Assembly (NCBI GenBank): GCA_963821935.1
Contig: CAWGFM010000004.1
Coordinates: 372,001 to 436,000, forward strand
Source of the DNA: JAOUEA01 sp963821935
GTDB lineage: Bacteria; Actinomycetota; UBA4738; HRBIN12
Reading direction: 5' to 3'
DNA: 64,000 nt
The notes below the pieces were generated by a model. It saw only the letters and a list, made by a program, of their open reading frames with translations, did not search any database and was not told the DNA's origin. Of this stretch, positions 17,559-26,142 are shown piece after piece. The translations under genes were made by a program, and so were the position numbers. Each line of letters starts with the position of its first letter. Position 1 is the first letter of the stretch.

Positions 17559-17711
17559 TCAGAAGCGCAGGGACTTCCAGACGTCGTCGCCTCGGTCGAT
17601 GAAGGCTTCGGGATCGAGGTCGATGGCGGGAGGACGTTCGCCCGGTTCTCGGCGGAACACGCGATCGCGCAGGGTTCGGCGGGGCCGGGCGGCGAGCATC
17701 GCCCTGGCCAT
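17559..17711 (-). CDS. Possible small protein of 50 residues, unknown
   Basis: Short frame between the aminotransferase and the ferredoxin reductase, starting at an ATG (reads MARAMLAARPRR) and ending GDDVWKSLRF. The composition is basic in the first half, and the second half (PPAIDLDPEAFIDRGDD) reads like real protein rather than antisense noise. A stop lies 36 bp upstream in the same frame, so it may be the tail of a decayed longer gene. No Shine-Dalgarno site is obvious. I recognise no family. Confidence 0.3.
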   Translation of the reverse strand: MARAMLAARPRRTLRDRVFRREPGERPPAIDLDPEAFIDRGDDVWKSLRF

Positions 17712-17801
17712 CTTGTCGCGCCGCGTCTCACGGATGCGGCGTTGCAGGGCAAGGTCTCAGACCGGGTGGCCGATCGCGAGGTTGCCCGGATGCATCGGCG
17801 C

Positions 17802-19031
17802 TCAGCCTGCTTCCGGAACCAGCGTGCGCAGGTCGACGTCGGGGTCGACCAACACGTCGGGGTCGGGGGCGACCTGCGCCGAGATAAGCCCGAACGAGCG
17901 ACGCACGTCGCGCTGGTAATCCATGCTCACCGTGCTGCGTAACACCCCAGCATCATCCAACAGGAACGCGCAGAAGGTGCGGTCCTCGATGGACCCGCGC
18001 ACCACCATCCGGTCCCACGTTGGCGCGAACCCCGCCATCTGGATCTGCGACTCGTACTGATCGGACCAGAACCAGTGCGGGTCGGCGAACACCTCCGAAC
18101 CTCCCATCATGTTGGCCGCGGCGGTCTCGCCCATCTTGATCGCGTTGTCGAAGTGCTCCACGCGGATCCGACCGAACACCGGATGCTCGTGGTTCGCCAC
18201 GTCGCCCGCCGCGAACACGCCCTCGATCGAGGTCTCCAGGGTGGGGCCGACGGGGATGCCGCCGCCCTGGTCCAGGCCGGTGCCTCCCATCAGCTCGACC
18301 GACGGCTCGGTGCCGACGCCGATCACGGCGACGTCGGCCTCCAGCGTGCGACCGCCGCTGGTGACCACGGCTTCCAGGCGTCCATCGCCCTCGAAGCTGG
18401 CGACCGCCTCGTTGAATTGCATCGTGACGCCGTGATCGCGGTGCATGCCCTCCATGGCCCGGCCGATGTCGGGACCCAAGATCCGGTAGAGCGTGGTTTC
18501 GAACACCTCGACCACCGTGACGTCGTTGCCCAACTGGCGCAGCGATGCAGCGACCTCGGCGCCGATGAACCCCATGCCGACGCACACCACGCGGGCACCG
18601 CCTCGCACCGCCTCGCGGATCGCATCGGAATCCTCCGCCTGCCGCAGGTCGTAGATGCCCGGCAGATCGGCGCCCGGCACGTCGAGCGTTCGGTTCCGCG
18701 AGCCGGTGGCGACCAGCAGCCGGTCGAAGCCCACCCGGTCACCACCGGCCAGCACCACCTGGCGGTCCCGAGCATCGAGCTGCACGGCGCGCGTGCCGAA
18801 CCGGGCATCTACCGCGTAGTCGGCGTACCACTGGACCGGCCGCACGAAGGCCTCTTCCAGCGACTGCTCGCCGCGGAGGTACTCTTTGGACAACGGTGGC
18901 CGTTCGTAGGGCGGCTCGGGCTCGGCGCCGATCAGCACGATCTCACCGTCGAAGCCCTGGTCGCGCAACGTGGCGGCGGCGGTGGCTCCAGCCAGGGAAG
19001 CACCGACGATGACGAACGTGCGATCGGCCAC
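17802..19031 (-). CDS. NAD(P)H:ferredoxin reductase, FAD-dependent (BphA4/rubredoxin reductase type)
   Basis: 409 residues from GTG 19031. Two dinucleotide folds are visible: FAD motif VIVGASLAGATAA near the start and an NAD motif VVCVGMGFIGAEVAASL near 150. The block ERPPLSKEYLRG and the FAD motif VFAAGDVAN are typical of reductases that feed ferredoxins for oxygenases or P450s. The C-terminus is a reductase dimerisation domain. The start lies 7 bp after the Rieske gene stop, so the two form an electron-transfer pair. No oxygenase lies in the window, so the final acceptor is unknown. Confidence 0.92.
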   Translation of the reverse strand: MADRTFVIVGASLAGATAAATLRDQGFDGEIVLIGAEPEPPYERPPLSKEYLRGEQSLEEAFVRPVQWYADYAVDARFGTRAVQLDARDRQVVLAGGDRVGFDRLLVATGSRNRTLDVPGADLPGIYDLRQAEDSDAIREAVRGGARVVCVGMGFIGAEVAASLRQLGNDVTVVEVFETTLYRILGPDIGRAMEGMHRDHGVTMQFNEAVASFEGDGRLEAVVTSGGRTLEADVAVIGVGTEPSVELMGGTGLDQGGGIPVGPTLETSIEGVFAAGDVANHEHPVFGRIRVEHFDNAIKMGETAAANMMGGSEVFADPHWFWSDQYESQIQMAGFAPTWDRMVVRGSIEDRTFCAFLLDDAGVLRSTVSMDYQRDVRRSFGLISAQVAPDPDVLVDPDVDLRTLVPEAG

Positions 19032-19038
19032 GCGCGCG

Positions 19039-19350
19039 TCAGACCTCGATCTTCAGTTCGCCGCCGTCGTCGCTGACACCGTAGGTCGCGATCGGGTCCG
19101 TGGCGGGTCCGTTCATGACCTCGCCACTGCCCATGTCGAAGACGCTGCCGTGACACTCGCACTCGATCGTGGACCCGTCGATCTCACCGCCGTTCGCGAG
19201 GTTGCATGCGCGGTGGGTGCAGATGTCGCTGAACGCGTACAGCGAGCCGTCCGAACGTCCCACCGCGATCTCCGTTCCGTTCACGTCGAACGCCTTGGCC
19301 TCTCCCTCTTCGATCTCGTCGGCCGTGCCGACCGTGACCCACTCCGCCAC
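19039..19350 (-). CDS. Rieske [2Fe-2S] ferredoxin
   Basis: 103 residues. The Rieske motifs are intact: C-T-H in DICTHRACNL and C-E-C-H in ECECHGSVFD, giving two Cys and two His ligands for a 2Fe-2S cluster. The length and absence of a signal peptide fit a small soluble ferredoxin of the NirD/BphA3 kind. It is the first gene of a pair with the FAD reductase. A good GGAGGT-like ribosome site lies upstream. Confidence 0.95.
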   Translation of the reverse strand: MAEWVTVGTADEIEEGEAKAFDVNGTEIAVGRSDGSLYAFSDICTHRACNLANGGEIDGSTIECECHGSVFDMGSGEVMNGPATDPIATYGVSDDGGELKIEV

Positions 19351-19408
19351 CGCTGACCTCCTGTCTGCTCGGGTCCGGTGTGCTCCGGTTCGGAAGCTTA
19401 GCCCGCCT

Positions 19409-20677
19409 TCACCGGTCGAACCGGCGACGAGCGCGTGCCCGGGCCCGCACCACCGACACGATCGCGAGCACGCCGTAGAACCCGGCCAGGATCAGGATGC
19501 CGGTGCGGAAGTCGATCGGCAGCAACGCCGGCAGGAACGCGCCGCCGACCCACGCCAGCTGGAACATGACTTCGTAGCGAACGAACACCCGCCCCTGGGC
19601 GCCCTCGGGAGCGTGGCGCTGCATCAGGCTCTGGAACGCGAGCCGTCCGAACTCCGTCGCGGCGCCCGCCACCAACGCATAGATCGTGAGCAGCGGCAGC
19701 GCGAACAGTTCGAACGCCAGCAACGCGCCGATGCACGCCGCGCTGACGCACGCGATCACCACCGCTTCCTCCCGGGTAGTGGTGGGCATGCGGGGCGCGA
19801 CCACGTCAGCCAGGAACGATCCCACGACCCCGCCCGCCGCCAGCACCACGAACCAGTAGGCCGGGGCGCCGTCCGCCCGCAACGAGAATGCCAGCAGGAA
19901 CAGCAGGAACCCGCTCGCCGCTCGCAGGCCCACCGCCCCCACCGCCGGCGCGGTGAGATCGGGGATCATCCCCCGAGGTCCCACCGGCGCGGGCGGCAGG
20001 CCACTGGTCCGCGGATGCGGGAGCCGGAGGTTGAGCGCCGCCGACGCAGCGTAGACCCCGGCCGCCAGGTAGATCGGTCCACTCGCCCCCCAGATCCTGA
20101 GCGCAGCGATGCCGAACGGTACGGCCACGACCGCCCCCACCGCCGCGAGCCGTCCGAGCCGGGCGTTCGCGCGCATCAGGCCCTCGTCCCGGCCGGCGTA
20201 CGCCGTGGTGAGCCCGTTCTTCGTGATCGCATGCACCTTGGAGAGCACCAACATCACCAACGCGGCCGGGAACAGCAGCAACGTGCCGAACCGCGGCGCG
20301 GCGTAGATGGCGACGACCGCCCGCCCGACCGCGGCGGCAAGTGACACCGCGCGGCGCGGGCCCGCCCGGTCGAGCAGCGGCACCAGGAGCGGGCCGGCGA
20401 GCGCCAGCGGCAACATCGTGAGCGCGAGATAGGCCGCGACCTTCAGCTTCGCCTGGCCGACCGGCAAGGAGAAGAACACGGAATCGGCCAACGCGACCGC
20501 CAAGAGCGCGTCGCCGGCCACCGACGTGAAGTGGCAGAGCGCGTAGGTGTCCAGCGGATCGGTCGATCGCCACATCCGCTGGAAGGGGTGGACCGCGCCG
20601 CGGACCGCGCTGACGGCTCCGTACAGCGCGAGCTGCCAGACGGGAACCCGTTGCGGCCGGCCCGGCGAGTCGCTCAC
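19409..20677 (-). CDS. MFS-type membrane transporter
   Basis: 422 residues, GTG start, with about twelve hydrophobic helices, a basic C-terminal tail (RARARARRRFDR) and a central cytoplasmic loop. There is no clear substrate signature. The stretch HAITKNGLTTAYAGRDEGLMRANARLGRLAAVGA resembles a conserved actinobacterial MFS group of unknown substrate. It begins 16 bp downstream of gatB on the same strand. Function beyond membrane transport cannot be read from sequence. Confidence 0.75.
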   Translation of the reverse strand: MSDSPGRPQRVPVWQLALYGAVSAVRGAVHPFQRMWRSTDPLDTYALCHFTSVAGDALLAVALADSVFFSLPVGQAKLKVAAYLALTMLPLALAGPLLVPLLDRAGPRRAVSLAAAVGRAVVAIYAAPRFGTLLLFPAALVMLVLSKVHAITKNGLTTAYAGRDEGLMRANARLGRLAAVGAVVAVPFGIAALRIWGASGPIYLAAGVYAASAALNLRLPHPRTSGLPPAPVGPRGMIPDLTAPAVGAVGLRAASGFLLFLLAFSLRADGAPAYWFVVLAAGGVVGSFLADVVAPRMPTTTREEAVVIACVSAACIGALLAFELFALPLLTIYALVAGAATEFGRLAFQSLMQRHAPEGAQGRVFVRYEVMFQLAWVGGAFLPALLPIDFRTGILILAGFYGVLAIVSVVRARARARRRFDR

Positions 20678-20693
20678 GGGCTCGCGCCCGCCT

Positions 20694-22148
20694 TCAGCCG
20701 GAGAGCCGCTCGCGGAGCAGCTCCTGCGCCAGCTTGGGGTTGGCCGAACCGCCGGAACCCTTCATGACCTGGCCCACCAGGAACCCGAGGACGCTCTCCT
20801 TGCCGCCACGGAACTGCTCGACCACGTCGGCGTTGTCGACGAGGACCCGGTCGACGATGGCCCCCAGCTCCCCGGTGTCGGAGACCTGCCGAAGGCCCTT
20901 GCGCTCGACGATCACACCGATGGGATCGCCGGTGACGACCGCTTCCTCCAGCGCCTGCTTCGCGCCGGCACCGCTGACGGTTCCGTCGTCCACGAGCGCG
21001 ATCAGATCCGCGAGGTGCCGGGCGGTGACCGGCGAGGTGGCGAGCTCCAGGCCATGCTTGTTGAGCGAGCCGGCCAGATCCTGCGTGATCCAGTTGGCGG
21101 CAGACCCCGGCGCCGAACCGAGGGCGACCGTCTCGTCGAAGAGCACGGCCGACGACCGCTCGGCGACCAGCACCCGGGTGACCTCGGGCTTCAGTCCGTA
21201 GTCGGCAACGTAGCGTTCGCGACGCGCTCGTGGCAGTTCCGGCAGCTCCGCGCGGATCTCCTCGATCCACGCTGCGCTCGGCTCCAGCGCCGGGATGTCC
21301 GGTTCCGGGAAGTACCGGTAGTCGAACGCCTCCTCCTTGGATCGCATCGACGTCGTGGAGCCCGAATCCTCGTCCCAATGGCGGGTCTCCTGGGCGATGG
21401 ACTCGCCGGCCTCGAGCGCCTTGGTCTGGCGAGCGATCTCGAACACCAGGGCTCGTTCCAACGACCGGATCGAGTTCATGTTCTTGATCTCGACCTTGGT
21501 GCCGAACCCTTCCTCACCCGTGGGCCGCAGCGACACGTTCGCATCACACCGCAGCGAGCCCTCCTCCATCCGGACGTCGCTGACGTCCAGCGACTCCAGC
21601 GTGGCCCGAAGCTGACGAAGGTAGGCGCCGGCCTCCTCGGGCGAGCGGATGTCCGGTTCGCTGACGCACTCGACGAGCGGCACGCCCGCACGGTTGAAGT
21701 CGATCAGCGCGGCGTCGGCGTCGTGGATGCGGCCGGTCGCGCCGGCGTGCTGGGTCTTGCCGGTGTCCTCTTCCATGTGCACCCGCGTGATGCCGACCCG
21801 GCTCGTGGAGCCGTCGGGCAGGTCCACGTCCAGGTGCCCGCCCACACAGATCGGCAGGTCGTACTGGCTGATCTGGTAGTTCTTCGGCATGTCCGGATAG
21901 AAGTAGTTCTTCCGGTGGAACAGCGAATGCTGCGCGATCTCACTGCCCAGCGACAGTCCGATCAGGATGATCCGCCTGATCGCCTCACGGTTGGGCACCG
22001 GCAGGGAGCCCGGGTGGCCCAGGCACACCGGGCACACGTTGGTGTTCGGCTCGGCGCCGAACTCGTTGCGGCATCCGCAGAACATCTTGGTCTGCGTGCT
22101 GAGCTCGACGTGGCACTCGAGCCCGATGACGACGTCGTACTCGGTCAT
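20694..22148 (-). CDS. gatB: Aspartyl/glutamyl-tRNA amidotransferase subunit B
   Basis: Subunit of GatCAB, which converts Glu-tRNAGln or Asp-tRNAAsn to the amide form with ammonia supplied by GatA. 484 residues, full length. It begins YDVVIGLECHVELSTQTKMFCGC, the family signature with the zinc cysteines, continues with VCLGHPGSLPVPN and DFNRAGVPLVE, and ends in the helical tail and YqeY-like domain (GFLVGQVMKGSGGSANPK). It is separated from gatCA by an EamA transporter on the other strand, so GatB is made from a different transcript. Confidence 0.97.
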   Translation of the reverse strand: MTEYDVVIGLECHVELSTQTKMFCGCRNEFGAEPNTNVCPVCLGHPGSLPVPNREAIRRIILIGLSLGSEIAQHSLFHRKNYFYPDMPKNYQISQYDLPICVGGHLDVDLPDGSTSRVGITRVHMEEDTGKTQHAGATGRIHDADAALIDFNRAGVPLVECVSEPDIRSPEEAGAYLRQLRATLESLDVSDVRMEEGSLRCDANVSLRPTGEEGFGTKVEIKNMNSIRSLERALVFEIARQTKALEAGESIAQETRHWDEDSGSTTSMRSKEEAFDYRYFPEPDIPALEPSAAWIEEIRAELPELPRARRERYVADYGLKPEVTRVLVAERSSAVLFDETVALGSAPGSAANWITQDLAGSLNKHGLELATSPVTARHLADLIALVDDGTVSGAGAKQALEEAVVTGDPIGVIVERKGLRQVSDTGELGAIVDRVLVDNADVVEQFRGGKESVLGFLVGQVMKGSGGSANPKLAQELLRERLSG

Positions 22149-22177
22149 GAGAGCGCTAGCCTACCTATCATCGATCC

Positions 22178-23230
22178 ATGAGCCCTCACGATCGGTCGCG
22201 CCCGTCGACGGGCGCGATCTGGCTGGCCCTCTCGGCCGTGTACGTCATCTGGAGCACCACGTTCGTGGGCATCAAGGTCACGAACGAGACGCTCCCGCCC
22301 ATGCTGGCGGGCGCGGTGCGTTTCCTCGTGGCGGGCGGCATCCTGCTGCCGTTTGCGCTCGCGTTCGGCGACCGGCAAGGTGACCGGCCCACCGGGCGTC
22401 AGTGGCGTGGCGCCGCCGTCGTCGGCCTGCTCCTGATGTTCGGCGGCAACGGCGGGATCGTGTGGGCCGAGCGCACGATCGATTCCCACGTGGCGGGGCT
22501 GGCCATCGCCACGGTCCCGCTCTGGATCGCCTTGATCGACCGCGTACTGCTTCATCGTCGGCAGCCACCGGTCGTGCTCGTGGGCCTGGCGGTCGGCTTC
22601 GCGGGCGCCGCGATCCTGATCGGCGGCGGAGCCATCGGCGGGGACATCGACGCCGCCGGGCTGACGATCGCCTTGGTGGCGGCAGCCTCGTGGGCCGCGG
22701 GCTCGGTCTACCAGCGGCACGCGATCCTGCCGGATCGTCCGTTCGTGGCGGCCGGCATGGAGATGATGGTGGCGGCCGCCTGCTTCGTGCTGGCGGGCCT
22801 CGCGGCCGGCGAGATCGGGGACCTCGAGCCCGCCGGCTTCTCGCGGGCATCGCTCATCGCGCTCGCCTACCTGGTCGTGTTCGGTTCCTGGATCGGGTTC
22901 ACCTGCTACCTCTGGCTGTTGCGGGTCGCCCGGACCTCGCTGGTGGCGACCTACGCCTACGTGACGCCCGTCGGAGCCGTCATCGTCGGCTGGCTCCTGC
23001 TGGACGAGCGCATCGATGGGGTGACGATCGCGGCCGGAGCGCTCATCGTGGTTTCGGTCGCCCTGATCGTATCGGCGGGTGGTGCCGTTCGGGACGATTC
23101 AGGCGGCAGCGATGAGGGGCGGGCGCAGGTCGAGCTCGAGCTCCCCCTCCAAGGCGCGGGCAGCTCGGAACAGCGTCTGCTCGCCGAGCACGGGGGCGGT
23201 GATCTGCAGGCCGACCGGGAGCCCGGCTGA
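22178..23230 (+). CDS. EamA/DMT-superfamily transporter, C-terminal tail overlapping gatA
   Basis: Ten hydrophobic helices in two repeated EamA halves (IWSTTFVGIKVTNETLPP and a second near SWAAGSVYQRHAI). The transmembrane part ends near residue 305 (ALIVVSVALIVSAGG). The last 45 residues are charged, match nothing I know, and are antisense to the end of gatA over 132 bp (23099-23230), which is unusual. Either the tail is real or a small indel hides an earlier stop. Substrate unknown; the family exports amino acids and metabolites. Confidence 0.85.
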   Translation: MSPHDRSRPSTGAIWLALSAVYVIWSTTFVGIKVTNETLPPMLAGAVRFLVAGGILLPFALAFGDRQGDRPTGRQWRGAAVVGLLLMFGGNGGIVWAERTIDSHVAGLAIATVPLWIALIDRVLLHRRQPPVVLVGLAVGFAGAAILIGGGAIGGDIDAAGLTIALVAAASWAAGSVYQRHAILPDRPFVAAGMEMMVAAACFVLAGLAAGEIGDLEPAGFSRASLIALAYLVVFGSWIGFTCYLWLLRVARTSLVATYAYVTPVGAVIVGWLLLDERIDGVTIAAGALIVVSVALIVSAGGAVRDDSGGSDEGRAQVELELPLQGAGSSEQRLLAEHGGGDLQADREPG

Positions 23231-24574
23231 ATCCAGTCCGCACGGCACGCTGATGGCGGGCACCCCGGCCAGGTTCGCCGGGATCGTGAAGATGTCGTTC
23301 AAGTACATGGCCAGCGGGTCGTCCACCTTCGCTCCGATGGGGAACGCGGTGGTGGGCGAGGTCGGCGAGATCAGCACGTCGAGATCGGCGAACGCCGCTT
23401 CGTAGTCACGGATCACCAGCGTGCGCACCTTCTGCGCCTGGCCGTAGTAGGCGTCGAAGTAGCCGGCCGACAGGGCGTAGGTGCCCAGCATGATGCGGCG
23501 CTTCACCTCGGGGCCGAACCCCGCTCCGCGAGTGCGGAACATCATCTCGATCGAGTCCTCGCCTTCGACCCGCAGCCCATAGCGCACACCGTCGTAGCGC
23601 GCCAGGTTGGAGGAAGCCTCGCTCGGCGCGATCAGGTAGTAGGCGCTGAGGGCGTGCTCGGCATGCGGGAGGCTCGTCTCGCTGACCCGAGCACCCGCGT
23701 TCGCGAGGCGATCGACCGCCGCACGGACCGACGTGGCGACATCGTCCTCTACGCCCTCGCCGAACGCCTCGGCCAGCACCCCCACACGAAGGCCGTCCAC
23801 CCCCGCGTCGATGCCGTCCATGTAGTCGGGGACGGGCGCGTCCAAGCTGGTGGCGTCACGATGGTCCTGGCCCGCCAGCACCCCGAGGAGCGAGGCGGCG
23901 TCACGCACGCTCCGGGTGAGGGTGCCGACCGTGTCGAGCGACGAAGCGAACGCGATGAGCCCATAGCGGCTGATGCGACCGTATGTGGGCTTCAGGCCAA
24001 CGGTTCCCGTCAGGGACGACGGCTGACGTACCGATCCGCCGGTATCGGTTCCCAGCGCCCACACGGCGGCGCCGGCCACGACGGCGGCAGCGCTGCCTCC
24101 CGACGAACCGCCGGGCACCATCTCCAGGTTCCAGGGGTTGTGCACCGGCCCGTAGGCCGAGTTCTCGTTGGACGAGCCCATCGCGAACTCGTCGCAGTTG
24201 GTCTTGCCCACCAGCACGCTGCCCGCACCGGACAGGCGAGTCCACGCCGTGCAGTCATAGGGGGGGACGTAGCCGTCCAGGATCTTCGACCCGCACGTGG
24301 TGCGGATGCCTTTGGTGGCGAGCACGTCTTTCAGCGCCGTGGGGATGCCGGCGACCACCGATTGCGGGGCGCCGGACGCCAGGTAGACGTCGAGCTCCGC
24401 GGCCCGCTCCCGTGCGACCTCGGGCGTCACCGACAGGAACGTGCCGAGGCGTTCATCCACCTGCCCCAGGCGCGCCAAGCTGGAATCGGTGAGCTCGGTG
24501 GCGGTGATCTCGCCGTCGCGCAGCTTCTGTGAGAGCTCCCACCCCGCGAGATCGCAGAGCTCGGGACCGCTCAT
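23099..24574 (-). CDS. gatA: Glutamyl-tRNA(Gln) amidotransferase subunit A
   Basis: Amidase subunit that releases ammonia from glutamine for GatB. 491 residues, normal. It has the Ser-cisSer-Lys machinery: Lys in GIPTALKDVLATKG and the Gly/Ser-rich block VPGGSSGGSAAAVVAG followed by GTDTGGSVRQPSS. The start ATG 24574 overlaps the gatC stop by 4 bp. The 3' end is antisense to the tail of the EamA transporter. Confidence 0.97.
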   Translation of the reverse strand: MSGPELCDLAGWELSQKLRDGEITATELTDSSLARLGQVDERLGTFLSVTPEVARERAAELDVYLASGAPQSVVAGIPTALKDVLATKGIRTTCGSKILDGYVPPYDCTAWTRLSGAGSVLVGKTNCDEFAMGSSNENSAYGPVHNPWNLEMVPGGSSGGSAAAVVAGAAVWALGTDTGGSVRQPSSLTGTVGLKPTYGRISRYGLIAFASSLDTVGTLTRSVRDAASLLGVLAGQDHRDATSLDAPVPDYMDGIDAGVDGLRVGVLAEAFGEGVEDDVATSVRAAVDRLANAGARVSETSLPHAEHALSAYYLIAPSEASSNLARYDGVRYGLRVEGEDSIEMMFRTRGAGFGPEVKRRIMLGTYALSAGYFDAYYGQAQKVRTLVIRDYEAAFADLDVLISPTSPTTAFPIGAKVDDPLAMYLNDIFTIPANLAGVPAISVPCGLDSAGLPVGLQITAPVLGEQTLFRAARALEGELELDLRPPLIAAA

Positions 24575-24864
24575 GAGCCGGTGCCCGCGATCTTCGGCAC
24601 CATGAACCGGCCGCCGACCCGATCCGGCGCGTTGGCGAGCGCGGCCTCGTGAGGGATCGATGGCTCGGGCGAATCCTCACGGAAGACATTGGCGCGAGGG
24701 ATCGCCGAAGCGGCGGGCGGCACGTCGTCAGCCACCACGCTGCCCACGGCGGCGGCATGCTCCAAGATCATGCCCAACTGGTCCTTGAGCTGCGACTTCT
24801 CGTCGTCGGTCAGGTCCAGTCGGGCGAGCTTGGCCACGTGCTCGATGTCGATCTCGACCGGCAT
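24571..24864 (-). CDS. gatC: Glutamyl-tRNA(Gln) amidotransferase subunit C
   Basis: 97 residues from ATG 24864 (MPVEIDIEHVAKLARLDLTDDE), the standard GatC opening and size. It stabilises GatA and is coupled to it by an ATGA overlap. A longer open frame runs upstream but has no GatC features, and the chosen start fits the family. It ends with VGGRFMVPKIAG, a typical GatC tail. Confidence 0.95.
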   Translation of the reverse strand: MPVEIDIEHVAKLARLDLTDDEKSQLKDQLGMILEHAAAVGSVVADDVPPAASAIPRANVFREDSPEPSIPHEAALANAPDRVGGRFMVPKIAGTGS

Positions 24865-24925
24865 GGCCGGCAGTCTAGCCGTGCACCCGACCCGTGGGGA
24901 TGCGACGCAGGCGCCAGGGTCGAGT

Positions 24926-25795
24926 TCATCCGTGACAGGTGGACGCTCCGCTGTCCAGCGTCCGCCGACCGACGTTGACGAAGCGCCATCGATAGTGACC
25001 CGGGCCGAGCTCCATGCGCAGGACGCCGAATGCCCGGCTCCGCACCTGGCTCCCACGCTGGGGCGAACCGAAGGCGTAGCGTCCGATCCCGCCCGTACCG
25101 ACGACGAACTCGCGCGTTCCGGCACGAGACGGGAAGCCCGCGACGCCGAGGCGAGCGAACCGCTCGTACTGATGCTCGTGCCCGTTGAGGACCACGTCGA
25201 CCCCATGCCCGACCAGCGCCGTCCAGAACGGAGCCATCGCGCTCGTGTTGCCATGGTTCCTCCCGCTCGACCAGCGGGGGTGGTGGTAGTACGCGAGCTC
25301 ACACGCATGGCGGTCTCGGCGGAGATCTCGCCGGAGCCAGGCCATCTGCCGAGCGGACGGGGGCGAGCCCTTCCGCGAGTTGAGCGCCACCAGGTGCCAT
25401 CGCCCGAGATCGAACGAGTACCAGCCGTCATCACCTCGCAGTTGTTTCGCGAAGTATCTGAAGAAGCCGGCCGCTCCCGGCGTGTTGTATTCGTGATTGC
25501 CGGGCACCGGGCGGGTCCGAGACTTGAAGCGACCCCAGTTCCGGTCGTAGGACCGACGGAACTCCCGGAGCGAACCGGACTCGTACTGCAGATCGCCCAG
25601 GGCGAGGACCCGTTCGGGAGCGATGCGCCGGACCAGGCGAGCGGTTTGGCGCTGGTGCCGGCATGGACGGAGGCACGCGATGTCTCCCGCGGCCACGATC
25701 GTGTGCGAGGACTCCATCTCCGCGCGAGCCGGAACCGTCGACGCCAGGACGACGACCCCTGAGGCCACCGCGATCGAGCGTATGAGACGCCGCAT
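24926..25795 (-). CDS. Secreted calcineurin-like metallophosphoesterase
   Basis: 289 residues. A signal peptide is clear: MRRLIRS, a hydrophobic core IAVASGVVVLAST, and cleavage near PARA-E. The metal-binding blocks of the purple acid phosphatase/calcineurin fold follow in order: AAGDIA, ALGDLQY, PGNHEYN, YYHHPRW and LNGHEHQYER. It probably hydrolyses phosphate esters outside the cell; the exact substrate is unknown. AAAGGAG lies just upstream of the ATG. The stop is about 60 bp before gatC, on the same strand. Confidence 0.9.
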   Translation of the reverse strand: MRRLIRSIAVASGVVVLASTVPARAEMESSHTIVAAGDIACLRPCRHQRQTARLVRRIAPERVLALGDLQYESGSLREFRRSYDRNWGRFKSRTRPVPGNHEYNTPGAAGFFRYFAKQLRGDDGWYSFDLGRWHLVALNSRKGSPPSARQMAWLRRDLRRDRHACELAYYHHPRWSSGRNHGNTSAMAPFWTALVGHGVDVVLNGHEHQYERFARLGVAGFPSRAGTREFVVGTGGIGRYAFGSPQRGSQVRSRAFGVLRMELGPGHYRWRFVNVGRRTLDSGASTCHG

Positions 25796-26142
25796 GCAGG
25801 CTCCTTTCTGGCGAGACAGTAGCCGCCGCGGCTACGGCGCGAGTTCTACCCGCCATCGACACTCCCACCTACAAGGGTGGGTCCGTCGCCTTGGCCAGTC
25901 GCTCGACAGCTCTATGGCACCGGGCTTGAAAACGGGTGGGGTAGAGCCCTGGGAGTAAGCCGTGAGAGTTCGACGATGACACAGCTGCCGAGCCTCACCG
26001 CCACGCTAGGTGAGCGCGTCCAGAGTGTTGAGGGACGGCCCCCGAGCCCGGCGACGGTCGCCGCTGGCAGGCATCGATCTTGACACGAGTGTTGAGGAGA
26101 CCATGCGAGGTGGGGACGTTTCACTGTCCGGCCGGCGACTGG
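25796..26142. other. Intergenic region between phosphoesterase and sulfatase
   Basis: 347 bp without a gene I can support. A short hairpin, CCCACC-TACAAG-GGTGGG, sits at 25864-25881; it has no following T-run on either strand, so I do not call it a terminator. The phosphoesterase ribosome site AAAGGAG lies at the left edge. Base composition is a little lower in GC than the genes around it. Confidence 0.5.

Noticed and set aside
14774..17942. Two very long plus-strand open frames (528 and 871 codons) opposite serA and the aminotransferase
   Set aside because: They are antisense frames of conserved genes in high-GC DNA; composition is rich in Arg, His, Gln and Ser, with no family motifs and no ribosome sites.
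25864..25881. CCCACC/GGTGGG hairpin as a terminator
   Set aside because: Stem of only 6 bp and no T-run on either side.
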